A DNA stretch of 64,000 nt, from contig JAVHKY010000056.1 in assembly GCA_035079385.1 (NCBI GenBank), positions 7,075,501 to 7,139,500 of the forward strand, given 5' to 3'. Positions within the stretch are counted from its first letter, which is position 1. Every line of letters begins with the position of its first letter. The stretch comes from Aspidiotus rigidus. Taxonomy: Eukaryota; Arthropoda; Insecta; Hemiptera; Diaspididae. Positions 26,097 to 39,021 of the stretch are shown here, in pieces. A program made the translations under genes and the position numbers. The notes under the pieces were generated by a model that did no database searches, was not told the DNA's origin, and saw only the letters and a program-made list of their open reading frames with translations.

Positions 26097-26310
26097 CTAG
26101 TTAGGGCAAGTACCCGATTTAATTGGGGAAATGGCCTGACTAGACCGGATAGGGACAGGAGCAGGTTACCTATCCTAGGGGCGGCAGTGGAAGACTCAAG
26201 CAGTTATAGTACAGTGGCGTCCCAAGCTCGAGATAGTAGAGTTACTGCTAACTGAGACAGCTGGGAAAGGGTAGCGTATTACTGGGGCAACGGCAGCAAT
26301 GGCTTCACGT

Positions 26311-26391
26311 CCTGAGGTTGCCTTAAGCACCAGTCCTCACGTCCAAAACCAGCTATCAAGAACCTGGCCGCAGGTATAAAAGGCACCACAG
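26311..26391 (+). promoter_or_regulatory. conserved leader block of copy G
   Basis: It contains ggcttcacgtcc (26311-26322), ttaagcac (26333-26340), a second cctcacgtcc near 26344, aacctggcc and ggtataaaa (TATAAAA from 26385), only 17 bases before the ATG at 26402. Confidence 0.45.
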
Positions 26392-26401
26392 GCTAATTAT
26401 A

Positions 26402-29400
26402 ATGGTAAAGACAAGAAGCCAAGCCTCGGACGAGACAGAAGATGTGGCAAGCTCTGTCGGGAAAAGAAATGAGCCACTACCAGGACCAAGCAATAGACCA
26501 AGCGGTATTGCCCTGGTAACTGAAACCGCAAGAAAACTAGGAACGGAAAAAGTTGAAAGTGTTTTCCCTATAATTAGCAAGGGAACCACCAAGACTGGCC
26601 AACCGAGACAGCGAATAAAATGGTCACACGAAATGAACCGGTACATAATGAGCTGTTACTACAAAATTACAAGGCTAGGGAGTGACAAGACTGCATTCAG
26701 AAAAAAGTTGCATGAAATGGTCAGCAGTAAATATCCAGAGTACAACCTTACAGAACAAAGAGTAGCGGATCAGAAATGTATTATAGAAACAAAAAAGTAT
26801 ATAACGAATCAGCAACTTCAGGAGATAAAGGAGGAAGTAAAAAGACACCTGGAATCTGAAAATGAACAAGAAAGTGCACCAGGAGAACGCAGCGAAGTAA
26901 GTGGAAAAACAGAGGAAGACCCACCCCCGGGAGAGAAGAGGAAAATAAACCAGAAACAGGGGAACGGACCGAGGGGGATGAAGAATGGAGAGAAGTAATG
27001 GAACTGGAATTGGAGACAGCCATCGCAGAATATGGAGGAATGGATCCGGCAAGCAGACCAACCATCCCTAAACAAAGCGTAACGTGGAAAATGAAAAGAT
27101 ATGTGCATATTATGAACAAATATACCATGCCGGAAAGAGTGGAGAGAACCCAAACCATCGCAGAACTGATAGACTTGATATATTGTGGAGCTGTAGCCAT
27201 AGTAAGAGCAAATGGTGGCAAAATATCACCCACAGGAAACGGAATGAATCACAAAAGACACTCGCAGAAAAAACCGAAATGGCAAATAAGACTGGAAAAG
27301 AAAATTGAAGATGTTAGGAGAGATATAGGCCGATTGACGCAGATCCAAAGAGGAAACGGAACCCGACGCGTGCTAAATAAGGTTAGGAAAATCTTAGATG
27401 GTGAGGAAGAAAGACGCCATTCAATGAAAGGAATAAAAGTATAGACGAGATATTGGACACATTAAAACAGAAACTGCGAGTACTCAGTACAAGGCTAGCA
27501 AGGTATAAGACCAGCTACAACAGAAAAAAACATAACGCTGAGTTCCAGAGAAATGAAAAAATATTCTACAGAAGAATTAAACAGCCGCATGCTCAAGAAG
27601 ACACAAGTAAAAAAGGACCTAACAACGAGGAAGTGAAGAAGTTCTGGACAAATCTATGGGGGAAAGGGGAGAATTTTAATGAAACGGCTGGATGGATAGA
27701 GAGACTTGAAAGGGAAGTCGAGGAGAAACAAATCGAGATGATGAATGATAGTAAGATCAGTCTTCAAGAATTACAGAGCACAATAAGGAAAACTCATAAC
27801 TGGAAAACCCCAGGAATAGATAAAATACATAATTATTGGTACAAGTATTTCAAAGCAACGCATCAAAAACTGACAGATTTCATAAACCAAATAATCGAGG
27901 ACCCAAGAATTATGCCAGAAATACTGACGTGTGGAATAACATATCTCAAACCAAAGGGGAAAGACGTAGACAACCCCGCAAATTATAGGCCTATAGCCTG
28001 CCTAACAACAATTTATAAGATCATCTCATCATGCATAACAAGCAAAATAGTGAAGCACTGTGAAGAACAAGGTATAATAGCAGAACAGCAGAGAGGGTGC
28101 AAGAAGTCTTCACTGGGATGTAAGGAACAGCTAATAATAGATGGTGTTGTAATGAAACAGGCGTGCCAAAAAAGAAGAAATCTCTTCACCGCGTACATAG
28201 ACTACAAGAAAGCGTATGATTCGGTGCCTCATTCATGGCTAAAGCGCGTATTGCAGATTTACAGAATTGATGAAAATATAGTAAACTTCCTCAGTGCGGC
28301 AATGGAGAATTGGAAAACAACACTGTTCATAAACAGCAATAATGAAAGTCGGGATGTAGGCACAATCGATGTAAAAAGAGGAATATTCCAGGGAGACTCA
28401 TTAAGCCCCTTATGGTTTTGCATGGCACTAAACCCGCTATCAATGATCTTGAACGAAACAGGATACGGATATTGCATCAAGGAATCAAAAAAGAGGGAAG
28501 GATACACCCTCTCCCATTTACTCTATATGGATGATATCAAATTGTACTCAGAAACGCAGAGGAAAATGACGGAAATGCTGGAAATAGTCCATACATTCTC
28601 AAAGGATATACAAATGGAGTTTGGGATTGAAAAGTGCAAGACAGTGTCGATGGTCCGTGGAAAACTCGAAGAAAATGAGGTTAAAATTGGAGATGAAGAC
28701 AAAATTACGATAGAAGCTCTACACCAGGGTGAGGTGTATAAATATTTGGGAATGGAGCAGAATAGACGGACAGAGATACAGAAAATAAAAACCAGACTGA
28801 AGGATGAGCACATAGGACGAGTTAAAGCCGTGTGCAAAACAAAATTAAATAGTAGGAACCTCTTCAAGGCCATAAACACACTTGCAACCCCGGTCTTGAC
28901 GTATTCGTTCGGAATAATACCATGGAGTGATACGGACATAGAGGAAATAGAACGAAAAACCAGAACAATGCTCACTAAGAATCAATATCATCACCCCAAG
29001 AGTGCAGTCGAGAGGACAACAACACCACGAAACCAAGGCGGGAGAGGTCTGCTAGATATTGCAAAAATCCGCGACAGGCAGATCCTCAACATGAAGGAGT
29101 ACTTTCAGAAAAATAAAAACCAAAGCAAGATAGTGGAAGCCATAAGAGAAGCAGACAAGGCTTTTACACCCTTGAATTTGACTGATGGAAATATAGAGCC
29201 CCTGAAAGAAAAGATCCAGCTACGGGAAGAAGAGGCAAGGAAAAGATGGCAGAGCAAAGCTTTGCACGGGCGCTTCTACAATGAATTACATGACTCTAAT
29301 GTGGATGTAAAGGCCTCATGTAAATGGTTGCAAATTGGTGACATATATCCGGAGTCCGAAGGGTTTATGGTGGCAGTGCAGGACCAGGTTTTACCTACCA

Positions 29401-30023
29401 ATAATTATAGGAAGGCTATCTTGAAAGAAGAGGTGGTGGATCGATGTCGGAAGTGCGGAGTGAATAATGAAACAATATCACATATTCTTAACGGATGCTC
29501 GATAATGGTGGCCCAGAAATACAAAGAAAGACACGACGATGTGTGTAAAATAATGCATCAAGCCATAATAAAAACCCTGTTAAATATGACGAAGAACGAA
29601 CCATATTACAAATATGATCCACAAACTGTCATCGAAAAAAACGCATACAAGATATACTGGGATCGCACAATAAGAACGGACAAAACAGTTATACATAATC
29701 GCCCAGACATAGTAATATGGAACAAAGAAGAAAGTACGGCTCAACTAATTGACATCGCAATACCATATGCAAATAATATGCAAAAAACATACGACGAGAA
29801 GATCCGAAAGTACGAAGAACTGAGTCGACAAATCCAGATGATGTGGAAGGTAAAGAAGGTAGAGACAATACCAATCATAATATCTAGCACCGGGCTCATA
29901 CACAAGGAACTACAGCGAAATCTGCGGCGGATTGGGATCCACGAGGGCTGGTTCATGAAAATGCAGAAGGCAGTAATAATACGGACATGCAGTCTAGTGC
30001 GGGAATTCCTGGGCGGAAAGTAA
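26402..30023 (+). pseudogene. Dong/R4-like ORF with two frameshifts
   Basis: The start at 26402 (MVKTRSQASDETED) aligns with the other copies. The frame changes in a G5 run near 26974 (after which DEEWREVMELELE continues) and again near 27430 in gaaaggaataaaag (after which NKSIDEILDTLKQK continues). It is then open to 30023. The basic N-terminal block is QRIKWSHEMNRYI. RT motifs are AYDSVPHSWL, FQGDSLSP and YMDD (28524-28535). The knuckle is CRKCG to HILNGC (near 29450) and the endonuclease has RPDI and IDIAIP (near 29705-29760) with both acidic residues. The homopolymer context of the first break again suggests slippage or sequencing error. Confidence 0.87.
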
Positions 30024-30104
30024 ATACGGTATGACAGTTACTTGGCATCGACCCGTACTGTCATACTACAATACCCACATTAAGGGAAATGTGGTGGAAA
30101 TGCG

Positions 30105-30105
<1 letters not shown>

Positions 30106-30147
<42 letters not shown>
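30106..30147. repeat. (TAA)n, 42 bp, right end of the retrotransposon array
   Basis: The last TAA tract. Non-repeat host sequence begins at 30148, so this may be the remnant of the original microsatellite target. Confidence 0.97.
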
Positions 30148-30148
<1 letters not shown>

Positions 30149-30321
30149 GTCGCCGTTTTATTTTATTTTATTTCATTTATTATTATTTTTTTTTCAACTA
30201 TATTCTAACAAAGTAGATGTACAACAGTATAACGGTAATATTTGAAAAGCGTTCGCTTGTAGAATTGTGATGATCTCAACTTGAAATGTTGACACGGACG
30301 CGATACTCGAAACTACGTTAA

Positions 30322-30804
30322 GGGTGTGCTTTACGAACTTGTTCGGGAACTTCGAAACGGTGTACGATAAGTTGCATAAACATCCCTGAAAACCCTGCAA
30401 GGTTCGGGAAGCCAGCGGTCACCACGCGACGCTTGTCGTGCGTGCGTGAGTAGTCCTTGTAATGAATGAAGAGGAATAATTTTGCAAGGTCACATCTCAG
30501 GACTCCATTTTCTGACGAATTTTTTCGATCTTTGGAAATGTTGCAGAATATGGTTCAACGAAAGGCGCTATCGGAACAGAATCCTGAATTTTGTCTCCAG
30601 AAGAATTTCACTCTCGTCAGAAAATAGACGAATTCTTATCAATTTCAACGTTTTATTGAGAAAGTATAGGAAAAAATTTCAAAATTCTGCTTCGATAGCG
30701 CCCCTGTTTGAACCTTTCTGGAAAACATTTCAAAAATTCGAGCAATAAAATGTGATTTTCGGTACCATATTTTACGAGCATATTTTCACAAGTAAAGCAC
30801 ACCC
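30322..30804. mobile_element. TTAA-flanked MITE, 483 bp
   Basis: Terminal inverted repeats GGGTGTGCTTTAC (30322-30334) and GTAAAGCACACCC (30792-30804) are perfect and flanked by TTAA on both sides (30318-30321, 30805-30808). TTAA duplication is the mark of piggyBac-type transposition. The interior encodes no transposase. Confidence 0.8.
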
Positions 30805-30808
30805 TTAA

Positions 30809-31830
30809 TTAAATTAGTAGATTGATGTACCGGTACCGTAAAGAAGAAAATCCCGAGTTCGGAACTTAGGTTCTTCGTCTTACTACTCTTTAGCTATAAA
30901 GTATTATACAGTATAATTATAGTACTCGTATTATACTTAGTTGCATTTGCGTTGAAAGTATTTTTCTTAAATTAATTTTTAGTTTATCTTCGTTTCCACA
31001 TTTTCCCGAATCGCATTGTCCATTTAGAGTGCGACGATCGTTTCCTGTTGACTGTTGTATTTTAAAAATCATCAGAACGGTGAAATAGCATAGTTGGAAA
31101 ACTTGCCAAATAGGAGTATATTTTGGGAGAATAAATTAAGACGAATGAGATGTATGGACATATATACGCCATCAACGATTACAACGTTTACTTCACATTT
31201 AACGAGGTAAAGTTGTATTAATTTTAAAATTGTATTGAATTCTTGTTAGATGGTCATTCGTCATTATCAGTGGCTCCCGGTGGGAATGGGGAGCGGGTTA
31301 ACCCTGGCATGTAAGCACGCAGGAATCTACAGAAGCGAGAATCCGCATCCCCGAGCTGGAGAAGATGTCTCTCGAACGAGTACAGCGAACGAACAATCGT
31401 ACAAGTATGGCGAGTCACCGTGAGTCAAAGGAGACTGCTCAGCAAGCCGGGACAGCGGACATGGGGTTGGAGACCCTACACACTCTGACAATTATACAGA
31501 TTAATAATTGTCTTCTTTAGTGTTTTGACGCTCGCTCGTGAATTGCTTGGGCCACAACGAAAGAGTTTTATTAAACTAGAGAAGCCTATTATTCACAAAA
31601 AACAATATGTACTTGCTATCACTAAATGGGGGTTGTCGTTGACTCGTGAAAATCTTGTTTGAAAGTTAAACTCTTATTCTTCCTTTTAGAACATTTGACT
31701 ATAACGTAATAGGCTACTCACATTAAGAAGAAATGATAAATTAAGAAAAGAGCAGATTTAGATAAACACGTACAAATCGCACAAGATTATTCATTATCAG
31801 TATTCACGTACAGCATCCTGTAAGAGAGAT
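30809..31830 (+). other. possible 5' LTR, primer-binding site and gag start of a degraded LTR element
   Basis: TGGCTCCCGGTGGGA at 31271-31285 resembles a tRNA primer-binding site and follows a CA-ending AT-rich stretch. A frame from about 31364 to 31520 (MSLERVQRTNN) could be a gag start. No partner LTR was found, so this is tentative. The rest, to 31830, shows nothing I recognise. Confidence 0.25.
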
Positions 31831-32258
31831 TAGAAGTAGGGATAATCTTGTTTACGATTGGCGATAATTCGTTTACAGCCTTGATGATTTCAACAGTTTC
31901 AAGTAAGATGCGTTTTCTTTTAAAGCTCTCTTAGGGTAAAAGACGGACATTTTCTGGTCCTAGAAGTTTATGTCTGAATGCTAGAAGATGGACTGCCATA
32001 TTAGATTTTCCGGGTTCATTCGTTGTGAGCACATTTTTATGTTCATTGAATCGGGTCTTTAAAGGGCGACGGTTAGTTTGTCCAATACAGGTCAGCGAGC
32101 AATCATCGCACTGAAGTCTGTAAACACCACATTTCTCATCATGGCGGATAGGATAGGATTTTTGAGTTTAGGTAGGTATTTCCTCAAAGTATTTACAGAG
32201 TGAAAAGCGGTTTTAAGATGTATAGTGGCTTAAGTAAACGAGATATTCGAAAAGAAAG
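31830..32258 (-). pseudogene. Penelope-like element, GIY-YIG endonuclease part
   Basis: On the minus strand the sequence reads CGVYRLQCDDC, then CIGQTNRRPLKTRFNEHK, which is the GIY-YIG core of Penelope-like elements including the Cys pair and the following His. A degraded C-terminal tail (LLETVEIIKAVNELSP) extends to about 31840. This is the downstream part of the element whose RT lies at 33924-35310; the BEL element at 32264-33918 separates them. Stops and frameshifts are present, so it is not functional. The role of the intact protein would be target nicking for retrotransposition. Confidence 0.8.
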
Positions 32259-32263
32259 CTGGG

Positions 32264-32462
32264 TGTTAAGCATGCAATACAATTATGAAATGACGTCACC
32301 TTATCTTAAGAATGAGACACAATAGATGATAAATCCGAAAAACTCCCTATTACTCAGAAGGGAAGTGACTTGGTAAACACATGAAAAGAGAAAAATCAAT
32401 GTTAAATATCTATTCTTTAAGATAAGGTGACGTCATTTCATAATTGTATTGCATGCTTAACA
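32264..32462. repeat. palindromic 5' LTR of the BEL element
   Basis: Bases 32264-32399 match the first 136 bases of the 3' LTR. Bases 32400-32462 are the reverse complement of an LTR with its centre deleted: its 3' end (tgttaaatatctattc) joined to its 5' end (aattgtattgcatgcttaac). The outer 47 bases thus form an inverted repeat with the LTR start. Confidence 0.75.
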
Positions 32463-32539
32463 AATGGTTCTACTTTCCATGGAGCCGACAGTAAAATCAC
32501 GCAGTTATATTCATAAGATTCCATCCAAAATTTCACTCT

Positions 32540-33140
32540 AATAAAAAAAATACTTTGGCTCTTCATAGCTCCCAGCGGACCGCATCTAAGAGGTCTATGG
32601 GAAAGTGGGGTGAAATCTGTAGAACGTCACCTAAATGGAGTCCCTTTTGACAAAACCTTTAATTTCGAAGAATATATCACAATATTGACACAAATAGAAG
32701 CTTGTTTGAACTCTCGACCATTAACGGAGGAATCAAACGACCCAAATGACTTTAACGCCCTCACACCGGGCCACATTCTCATTGAAGGGCCAATAACCGC
32801 CCTCCCGATTGAAAATTTGCTACAAGCCCCAGAAAATAGACTCAATAGATGGAAATTAGTATCAAAAATAACACAGTCCCTTTGGTACAGATGGTCTAAT
32901 GAATATTTAAACACGTTACAACAGCGAACTAAATGGCGTTTCGCCAAAGCTGATGTCAAACTTAACGACATAGTTATGTATTATTAAAGAGGACAATTTG
33001 CCTCTAACATGTTGGAAACTAGCTCGTATTGTGGAATTACATCCCGGTCAAGACGGACACATTCGAGTTGTTACAGTAAAAACAGAAAGTGGACAGTTTA
33101 AACGTCCCTGCTGCAAACTCGTTTTGCTACCCTTAGAATA
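32540..33140 (+). pseudogene. BEL/Pao integrase C-terminal fragment
   Basis: The reading begins around FIAPSGPHLRGLWESGVKS and passes through TQIEACLNSRPL and LTPGHILIEGP, both hallmarks of the BEL/Pao integrase C-terminus. It continues as WYRWSNEYLNTLQQRTKW. A frameshift near 32985 interrupts it, after which DGHIRVVTVKT and FKRPCCKLVLLP complete the usual C-terminal domain. Gag, protease, RT, RNase H and the integrase core are missing. Confidence 0.8.
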
Positions 33141-33696
33141 ATTTTTTATTTTCTTTCTTACTATTTTCTTTACAGAAGAACCAACCATATAAATTTCAAA
33201 AGTAACAATTATTCAAAATCGATTCAAGAAGTAATGAATGATTATTCAAGAAGTAAATCATTCAATACTTATAAAAGAAGTTAAATTATTTGAAGTAACT
33301 GAGAAGTAACAATTATTTTTCAAATGTAACAAATTGCAAATTAATTTTGTAAAAAAAAAAAGAGAAATACCTAAATACCTAAGCACATTTTCTTTGTAAT
33401 TGCTTAGCGCCTAAATTAAAGAAGATAAATTTGCGTAAATTTTGTGAGTGTTAATGACTAAAACAAAATAAAGGGCCCTACACCATCATATGGTTTTACC
33501 AAGTAGGCATTTACTTGGTTACACATACAACTTTATAAAATGCATACAGTAAGCATTTGACCTCATCAATGCCGATGAGAGATCTTTAGTCATTCAGTAT
33601 CACACACTCATAACATATTACTTGTTTAAAAAAAAAAAAAAAAAAAAAAATTATAATAATTGAATATTTTGAGGCCCAGCCTCAAAGGGGGGAGTA

Positions 33697-33918
33697 TGTT
33701 AAGCATGCAATACAATTATGAAATGACGTCACCTTATCTTAAGAATGAGACACAATAGATGATAAATCCGAAAAACTCCCTATTACTCATAAGGGAAGTG
33801 ACTTGGTAAACACATGAAAAGAGAAAAATCAATCTTTCACCAGACTCCGAAGCGAGCACACCTTACTAAAAGCGGTTTTTCACCGACACACCTTATCTTA
33901 AAGAATAGATATTTAACA
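33697..33918 (+). repeat. 3' LTR of the BEL element, 222 bp
   Basis: It starts TGTTAAGCATGC and ends TTTAACA, follows a polypurine tract, and is bounded on the right by the ctggg duplication. Its first 135 bases recur at 32264. Confidence 0.8.
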
Positions 33919-33923
33919 CTGGG

Positions 33924-35310
33924 CGAGTTTATGCTCCCCATCTTATGTTCCTCTTTCGGAAATTCAAGTTACAAATTGTCTCATACTCTTCGCATATTTC
34001 ATTCATACAGTATTGTCGTCAATACGAATTGAAACCTAATTTCATGAATTGTAAGTTTATCGTTACAAAGCTTGAGAATTGGATGGTTGAAAACTGGTTG
34101 AAACGTGAAGTTTACAGGTGGTACGATCAGATGAATATTACAACTCGTCTCCTCATGATAGGGTACTTGAAGCGTGCCTCTACGTTGAAAAAGTTTTTCA
34201 ATATCATTGCTCTGCTTACACCTTACCTAATCACTCAATATGAGTTGAACTCTGAGTTAGAAAGAGGGAGGGTAACAAGGCGATGGATAAGGGAATGAAA
34301 AGCGACGTACTTAAGGGGAGCAGGACAAAAGGAAGTTTGGTTGATAAAAGTATCCGAGCTTGTAAGCTTCCTGTAGATGCCGAAAGTATTTGTATGAGTA
34401 TTGTCCATAACAGACCCTTTGATATCAAGGAAGGAAATTTATTTACCTCCGTACTCCATAGTAAATTTAATAGAATGGTAAGTATTATCAAGCTTATTGA
34501 TCAAATTTTAGAAGGAGTCAGCCGTACCATTCCAAAGGAGTAGAACGTCGTCTACATAACGCTTCCAATATATGATGTAGTTGTTGAATTCAGGATTGTT
34601 GGTAAAAAACTCCGTTTCAAATTTGTGCATAAATAATTCAGCTAGGTAAGGTGGAAGCCAATGTCATCAGGAAAACGATAATATTGTTTGTGGAACTTAC
34701 AGAAGTTGGGATTGAGGCATACTTGTAGCAGATGAATAAGCTCAGTAATGAAGAAATCAGGAACATGGTTCTCTAATACATGGTTTATTCTTTAAAAACT
34801 CAATGGTAGGTTGGTGGAGAACGTTTGAGAAGAGAGCAGCGACATCGAGGGAAATTAAAGTGGATCCTTCCGGAACTGGAACATCAGCAATGCATTGAAT
34901 TAGGTGTTGGCTATTGACGACCGCGCATGGTGACATATGATTTATGGTAGACTTGATCCAGAAGTCCAAGTGTTTTGCGAGTTTGTAGGTTGAAGCTGAA
35001 ATGAACGATACGGCGGGTCTCATGGGGACACCATCTTTGTGGATATTAGCTAAGCCATATAAGCGCGGAGGAATGGGGTTCGAAATGAGGATTTTCTTCT
35101 TCTGGGATTCTGTCTGTATTATATGAATACTGATGTTGAAGATGGCTTCACGGACAGCTTTGACATGAGAGACAAAATTGAAATCAGCGTCGGCGTATGC
35201 ATTACTACTATCTAAAAAATCAGAGAGCTTGAGGTTATATGTGGAACGGTTGATGACAATTAGTGATTATCCTTTGTCAGCCTTGGTGACAACAAGTTTC
35301 CTCTGTTGTG
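33924..35310 (-). pseudogene. Penelope-like element, reverse transcriptase part
   Basis: Read on the minus strand from about 35310, the sequence gives KLVVTKADKG, PPRLYGLANIHKDGVPMRP, then STLISLDVAALFSNV (motif A) near 34840. YWKRYVDDVLLLW, carrying the YVDD active site, lies near 34550, followed by YRKLTSSDTFIN and FHSLIHRLVTLPLS near 34290-34390. These are Penelope-clade RT signatures. Several frameshifts and stops break the frame. The endonuclease part continues at 32258 beyond the BEL insertion. Confidence 0.8.
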
Positions 35311-35984
35311 TATTTTCTGACTCATTTTATCATTTACTTTTACTTTTCCTAGTTATTTCCTCGTGATTTTAGTATTTCTTTGTTTCACTTGTTCACTTGT
35401 ACTCTCACCTTTCTGATATCGCTTTATGCGGCTTTTGCATTTTTCATCTTATTTTATTCCATCTCATAAGCTTCTTCACAGTTGAATGTGACTAATAATA
35501 ATATAAATTCAAAAGATTATAACTTTTGAGAATTACGCGTGTTAAATCATTACTAATGATATAAAAATAATGTCAATACACTTTATCCAATCAGCCACTC
35601 CACATTTTTGTCTCTATAGAACTTTTTATTGAGTGCCAACGTTATGATCTATAAATGAAGCTTCTTGTTTCACCTCATTCACAGACTGATTAATACAAAA
35701 CACTAGTTTGACACTAGTTTTTTAGAGATGTTAATAAATATAGCTGTTATATTATGAATTTTGTGTATCTTTAAACTGTGGCCCAGGGACGCTCAAGGAC
35801 CTCTCTCCTCATTCTCGCGAGACCTACATTGCGTGGTATATGTATTTTCAATTCAACGCTGATGGCCCCAAAAATTAGCCTCAAATGTTAGGGATAACAT
35901 CTCCCCTCTTAAATTTCATTTTATTCTGACAAATTTTCCAGATTTTGAGTTACATCTGAGAAACAAGGTCCTACATAATACAAT
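35311..35984. other. no gene recognised
   Basis: AT-rich noncoding sequence without recognisable repeats, exons or transposon proteins. Confidence 0.5.
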
Positions 35985-36640
35985 CAACTCCATTCTCTCT
36001 ATCAGATCGTCCCCACATTTACTTCAACATTGTGTTAAGACACATGAAAAACACAATTGGTGGTTTCCACAATTTTACGAGACAGGTATTACATAGGTGC
36101 CAATTTGCGGTTGCTCGTAATTTCAAGTACTTAATGGGTTAAATCAAATAATAAAATAATTAAATTTGAATGAGAGTTTCAAAACGTACTTTAATTATTA
36201 AATTTGAATGAAAAACACATTAATGCTACAGTATAGTGAGGCCTTTTGACGGGACCGTCATCGTCAGACTAATTATTTTTCAATCAACTCCGTTTCCTCT
36301 ATCAGATAGTCCCCACATTTACTCCAACTTGCATTGGACAAATGGAACACTGTCCCCACATTTTCTAATCGACTCCATTCTCTCCTATCAGATTATCCCC
36401 ACATCATTTGCATGTGTTTTGGAGAAACAAAATACGGTCCCCATAATTTATGACCAACTCTGTTTCATCTCATCAGATTGTTCCCACATTCACATTCACG
36501 TGTGTTAGAGAGACAAAACACTGTCGCCACAGTTTTTGATAAACTCCATTTTCTTCATCAGATTATCCCCCTCTTCACTTGTTAGAGAAACACAACACTG
36601 TTCCCATAATTTATGATCAAATCAAATTTGATAACTCGCG
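35985..36640. repeat. degenerate tandem repeat, period about 100 bp, roughly five units
   Basis: Units share caactccattctct, atcagattgtccccacattt, gttagagaaacaaaacactg and ccccacaatttatgat. The first unit (35985-36080) is separated from the others by a divergent stretch. Open frames inside (36236-36788) follow the repeat and look fortuitous. Confidence 0.65.
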
Positions 36641-39021
36641 AGACATTGCATTTCCATATAACTTTATCCGAGATGAATTGCACGGTCACAAACACTTCTT
36701 CTGTCAAACAATAAATTCATATCCCATGTACATTAGTATTTGGGTAATAGGAGTATTTGTATACGAGTATATTAATTGTTTAAAATAAAATTCATGTCCG
36801 TGGTTTTACCTGTCTACAGCATTCCTTCTTTTTTGCACAATATCATTGAAGTATCAAACTAATCAGAGGAACCACAAAAATAACTGAGTGATAACGCAAT
36901 GATCGAACTGAAACTAACAGACTGACATTCCGATGCCCGTTTTGGTACGGTGAACTCAAACTCTACTCCAGTACTGCCAATAACACATGTGCGCAAGTAG
37001 TTGGGTTCTTGTTCGGTTGTCGCTTGATTCTTGCGTTACTGGGGACCATCTTGACTGGGAACAATATTATCCATTATCTACATTCTACAGTGAGGACATT
37101 GAATAGACAGTTTCAAACGGATACCCTAGAGGTCGCCACGTTCTGAGTGTTGTCTAACACCAATTCACACATTTTTATCAAATCTGGGTACTTCCATGAA
37201 ACATGGTGTTCTAGCGTTTTAGGTCCTCACTAACCAATTTCCGCGCTAAAATTTTATGGAGACTATGAAATGTCCTCATAAAAGAAAATTGTCCCCACCG
37301 TTTGAGTGATAAGTTGACCATGTTCCCCACAAGTATCCATTTATGCGCGCACACTTTGCACACACACACCATATTATACGCACATGTTATCAGTGTGATC
37401 ATACTCCGTGTTTTATAGTTCCTTGAATTGCACACGATAATCATACGCCATAACGCGCTTAAGCAGTATATTAACGCAGGAACTGTTTATGTACTAAAAT
37501 ACAAAATTACGTGATTCAGAATTTAGAATTACGTTCCACAAGAAAATACTAGAAAATGTTGAAATAAAACAGTATCTACGAGAAGTGTAAAAAAAAATAA
37601 ATAAGACATCGATAGACGAAAATTTTAATTTTTTGCGTCGCAACTTAGAATGTAGGTAGGTAGATAGATAGGTACCTAGGTACTATATAGAAGAAATATT
37701 GAAACGAAGACTTTTTATTTATAGAAAAATGAATGTCATCGTAAAACGTATTGGATTTTCATATTTTCACGTCGGAACAATTTTAAATCCATTTTTATTC
37801 TCAGTTTATTGTATTTCTTTTTTCGCTTTTTGCCCGAGGAGTCTGCATGATGCGACAGAATAAGAAGAATATTCTCTAAATGCGACTTCCATTCAAAATA
37901 GGAAGCTCACAGACAAGTATAGGTACTGCAATACTCACATACACAAGATATAGAGAGCGAAATAAAATGACGGAGTTTCTGAAAGGCGAAATGTGAGCAC
38001 TTTAGTTCTTTATCAGACTCGGAGCAGCGCACTACAAAATACACAAACAAGATAAAGTTCATAATGCACCTACACTATACACCGTACATGAAGATGACGA
38101 TCAAATTTGAAATATTGAGCGACAGAATTCTTTTTCTTTCAATTTTTACGTCGAAGCTTGTTGAAAAATTATTCATCTTAGTCAATGGAAAGTGATTACA
38201 ATAGCTAGGAATGATGAGCTTCCCGCGTATTTAGTTCATATACGGTATTGGTATACGTACTGCATTGAACGAAGTCAGTACTCGTTGACGAATGTAGAGG
38301 TTCTGGTGAAATTCATTGTATACACGTATCGCGCGACCTCACGGTAGCAAATTTTCACGCGCACTCATTAGGTTTGGATCAAAGTAAGAAATTGTGAATA
38401 ATTAATGCTCGCGAAACAGAAATTCGCGAACGTCGCGTCGAGTGACTGTCATCGACTCACATTGGCCATGTTCTTTTGTACCGCGCGGAGTTTCGAGCAA
38501 CGATAAGTGCAGGAGATAAGGGTTTAACGTTGCAACACAAAAGTTCGTGCCAACAGCGTACAATTTCGACAACGACATAGAAAAAAAAGAGGAGACTACC
38601 TTTAGACACTTTATAAAAGGTTAACGTTGTAAACTCGTTCGCTGACGGGGCGGTGGCGTTGTCGGTAATTTAAATTACACAAAATACACGCACGGTTTCG
38701 CAGCACTCATTCAGTTAAAAGCTTGACACATTTCCGAGTGGTTTCCGGAAGGCGATGCCACAAACATCTCATTACCTGTATGGACGCTTTTGCTGCGCTA
38801 CAACGGTTTTTTAATTTTATACTGCTCATTCAAAAGGAAATTGATGTACAATAGATACACGAACCCCTACATACGAGACTTACTTATCTCCCTCATTTAT
38901 GTCCTGAACTTGAGTCAATGTAATAATGTACGAAAAAGCGTGTTTTTCATCTTAAGAGTAAAGCATACACATGTGATCTGTAGAAATAGCACCCGTGAAG
39001 AAGAATTCAAATATAGTAGAT
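36641..39021. other. no gene recognised
   Basis: About 2.4 kb of noncoding DNA. I see short tracts such as aggtaggtagatagataggt near 37660 but no exon with splice sites and no transposon protein. Confidence 0.5.

Larger units (their letters stand above)
25915..30105 (+). mobile_element. Dong/R4-like copy G
   Basis: A full-length copy starting GGGGGCA directly after TAA and ending gaaatgcgg before the last TAA tract. Its leader is of the A type, without the hairpin modules of C, E and F. The ORF has two frameshifts. Confidence 0.9.
32264..33918 (+). mobile_element. BEL/Pao LTR element remnant, inserted in the Penelope-like element
   Basis: The element begins TGTTAAGC and ends TTTAACA, flanked by a 5-bp duplication ctggg (32259-32263, 33919-33923). 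The 3' LTR is 33697-33918, directly after a purine tract (aaaggggggagta). Only the C-terminal integrase region remains internally, and the 5' LTR is rearranged. Confidence 0.82.

Noticed and set aside
35985..36640. CRISPR-like array
   Set aside because: Units are long, degenerate and contiguous without unique spacers; the genome is eukaryotic.
36236..36788. Small open frames with apparent coding potential
   Set aside because: They lie in the degenerate 100-bp tandem repeat and its edge, with no motif or conserved start.
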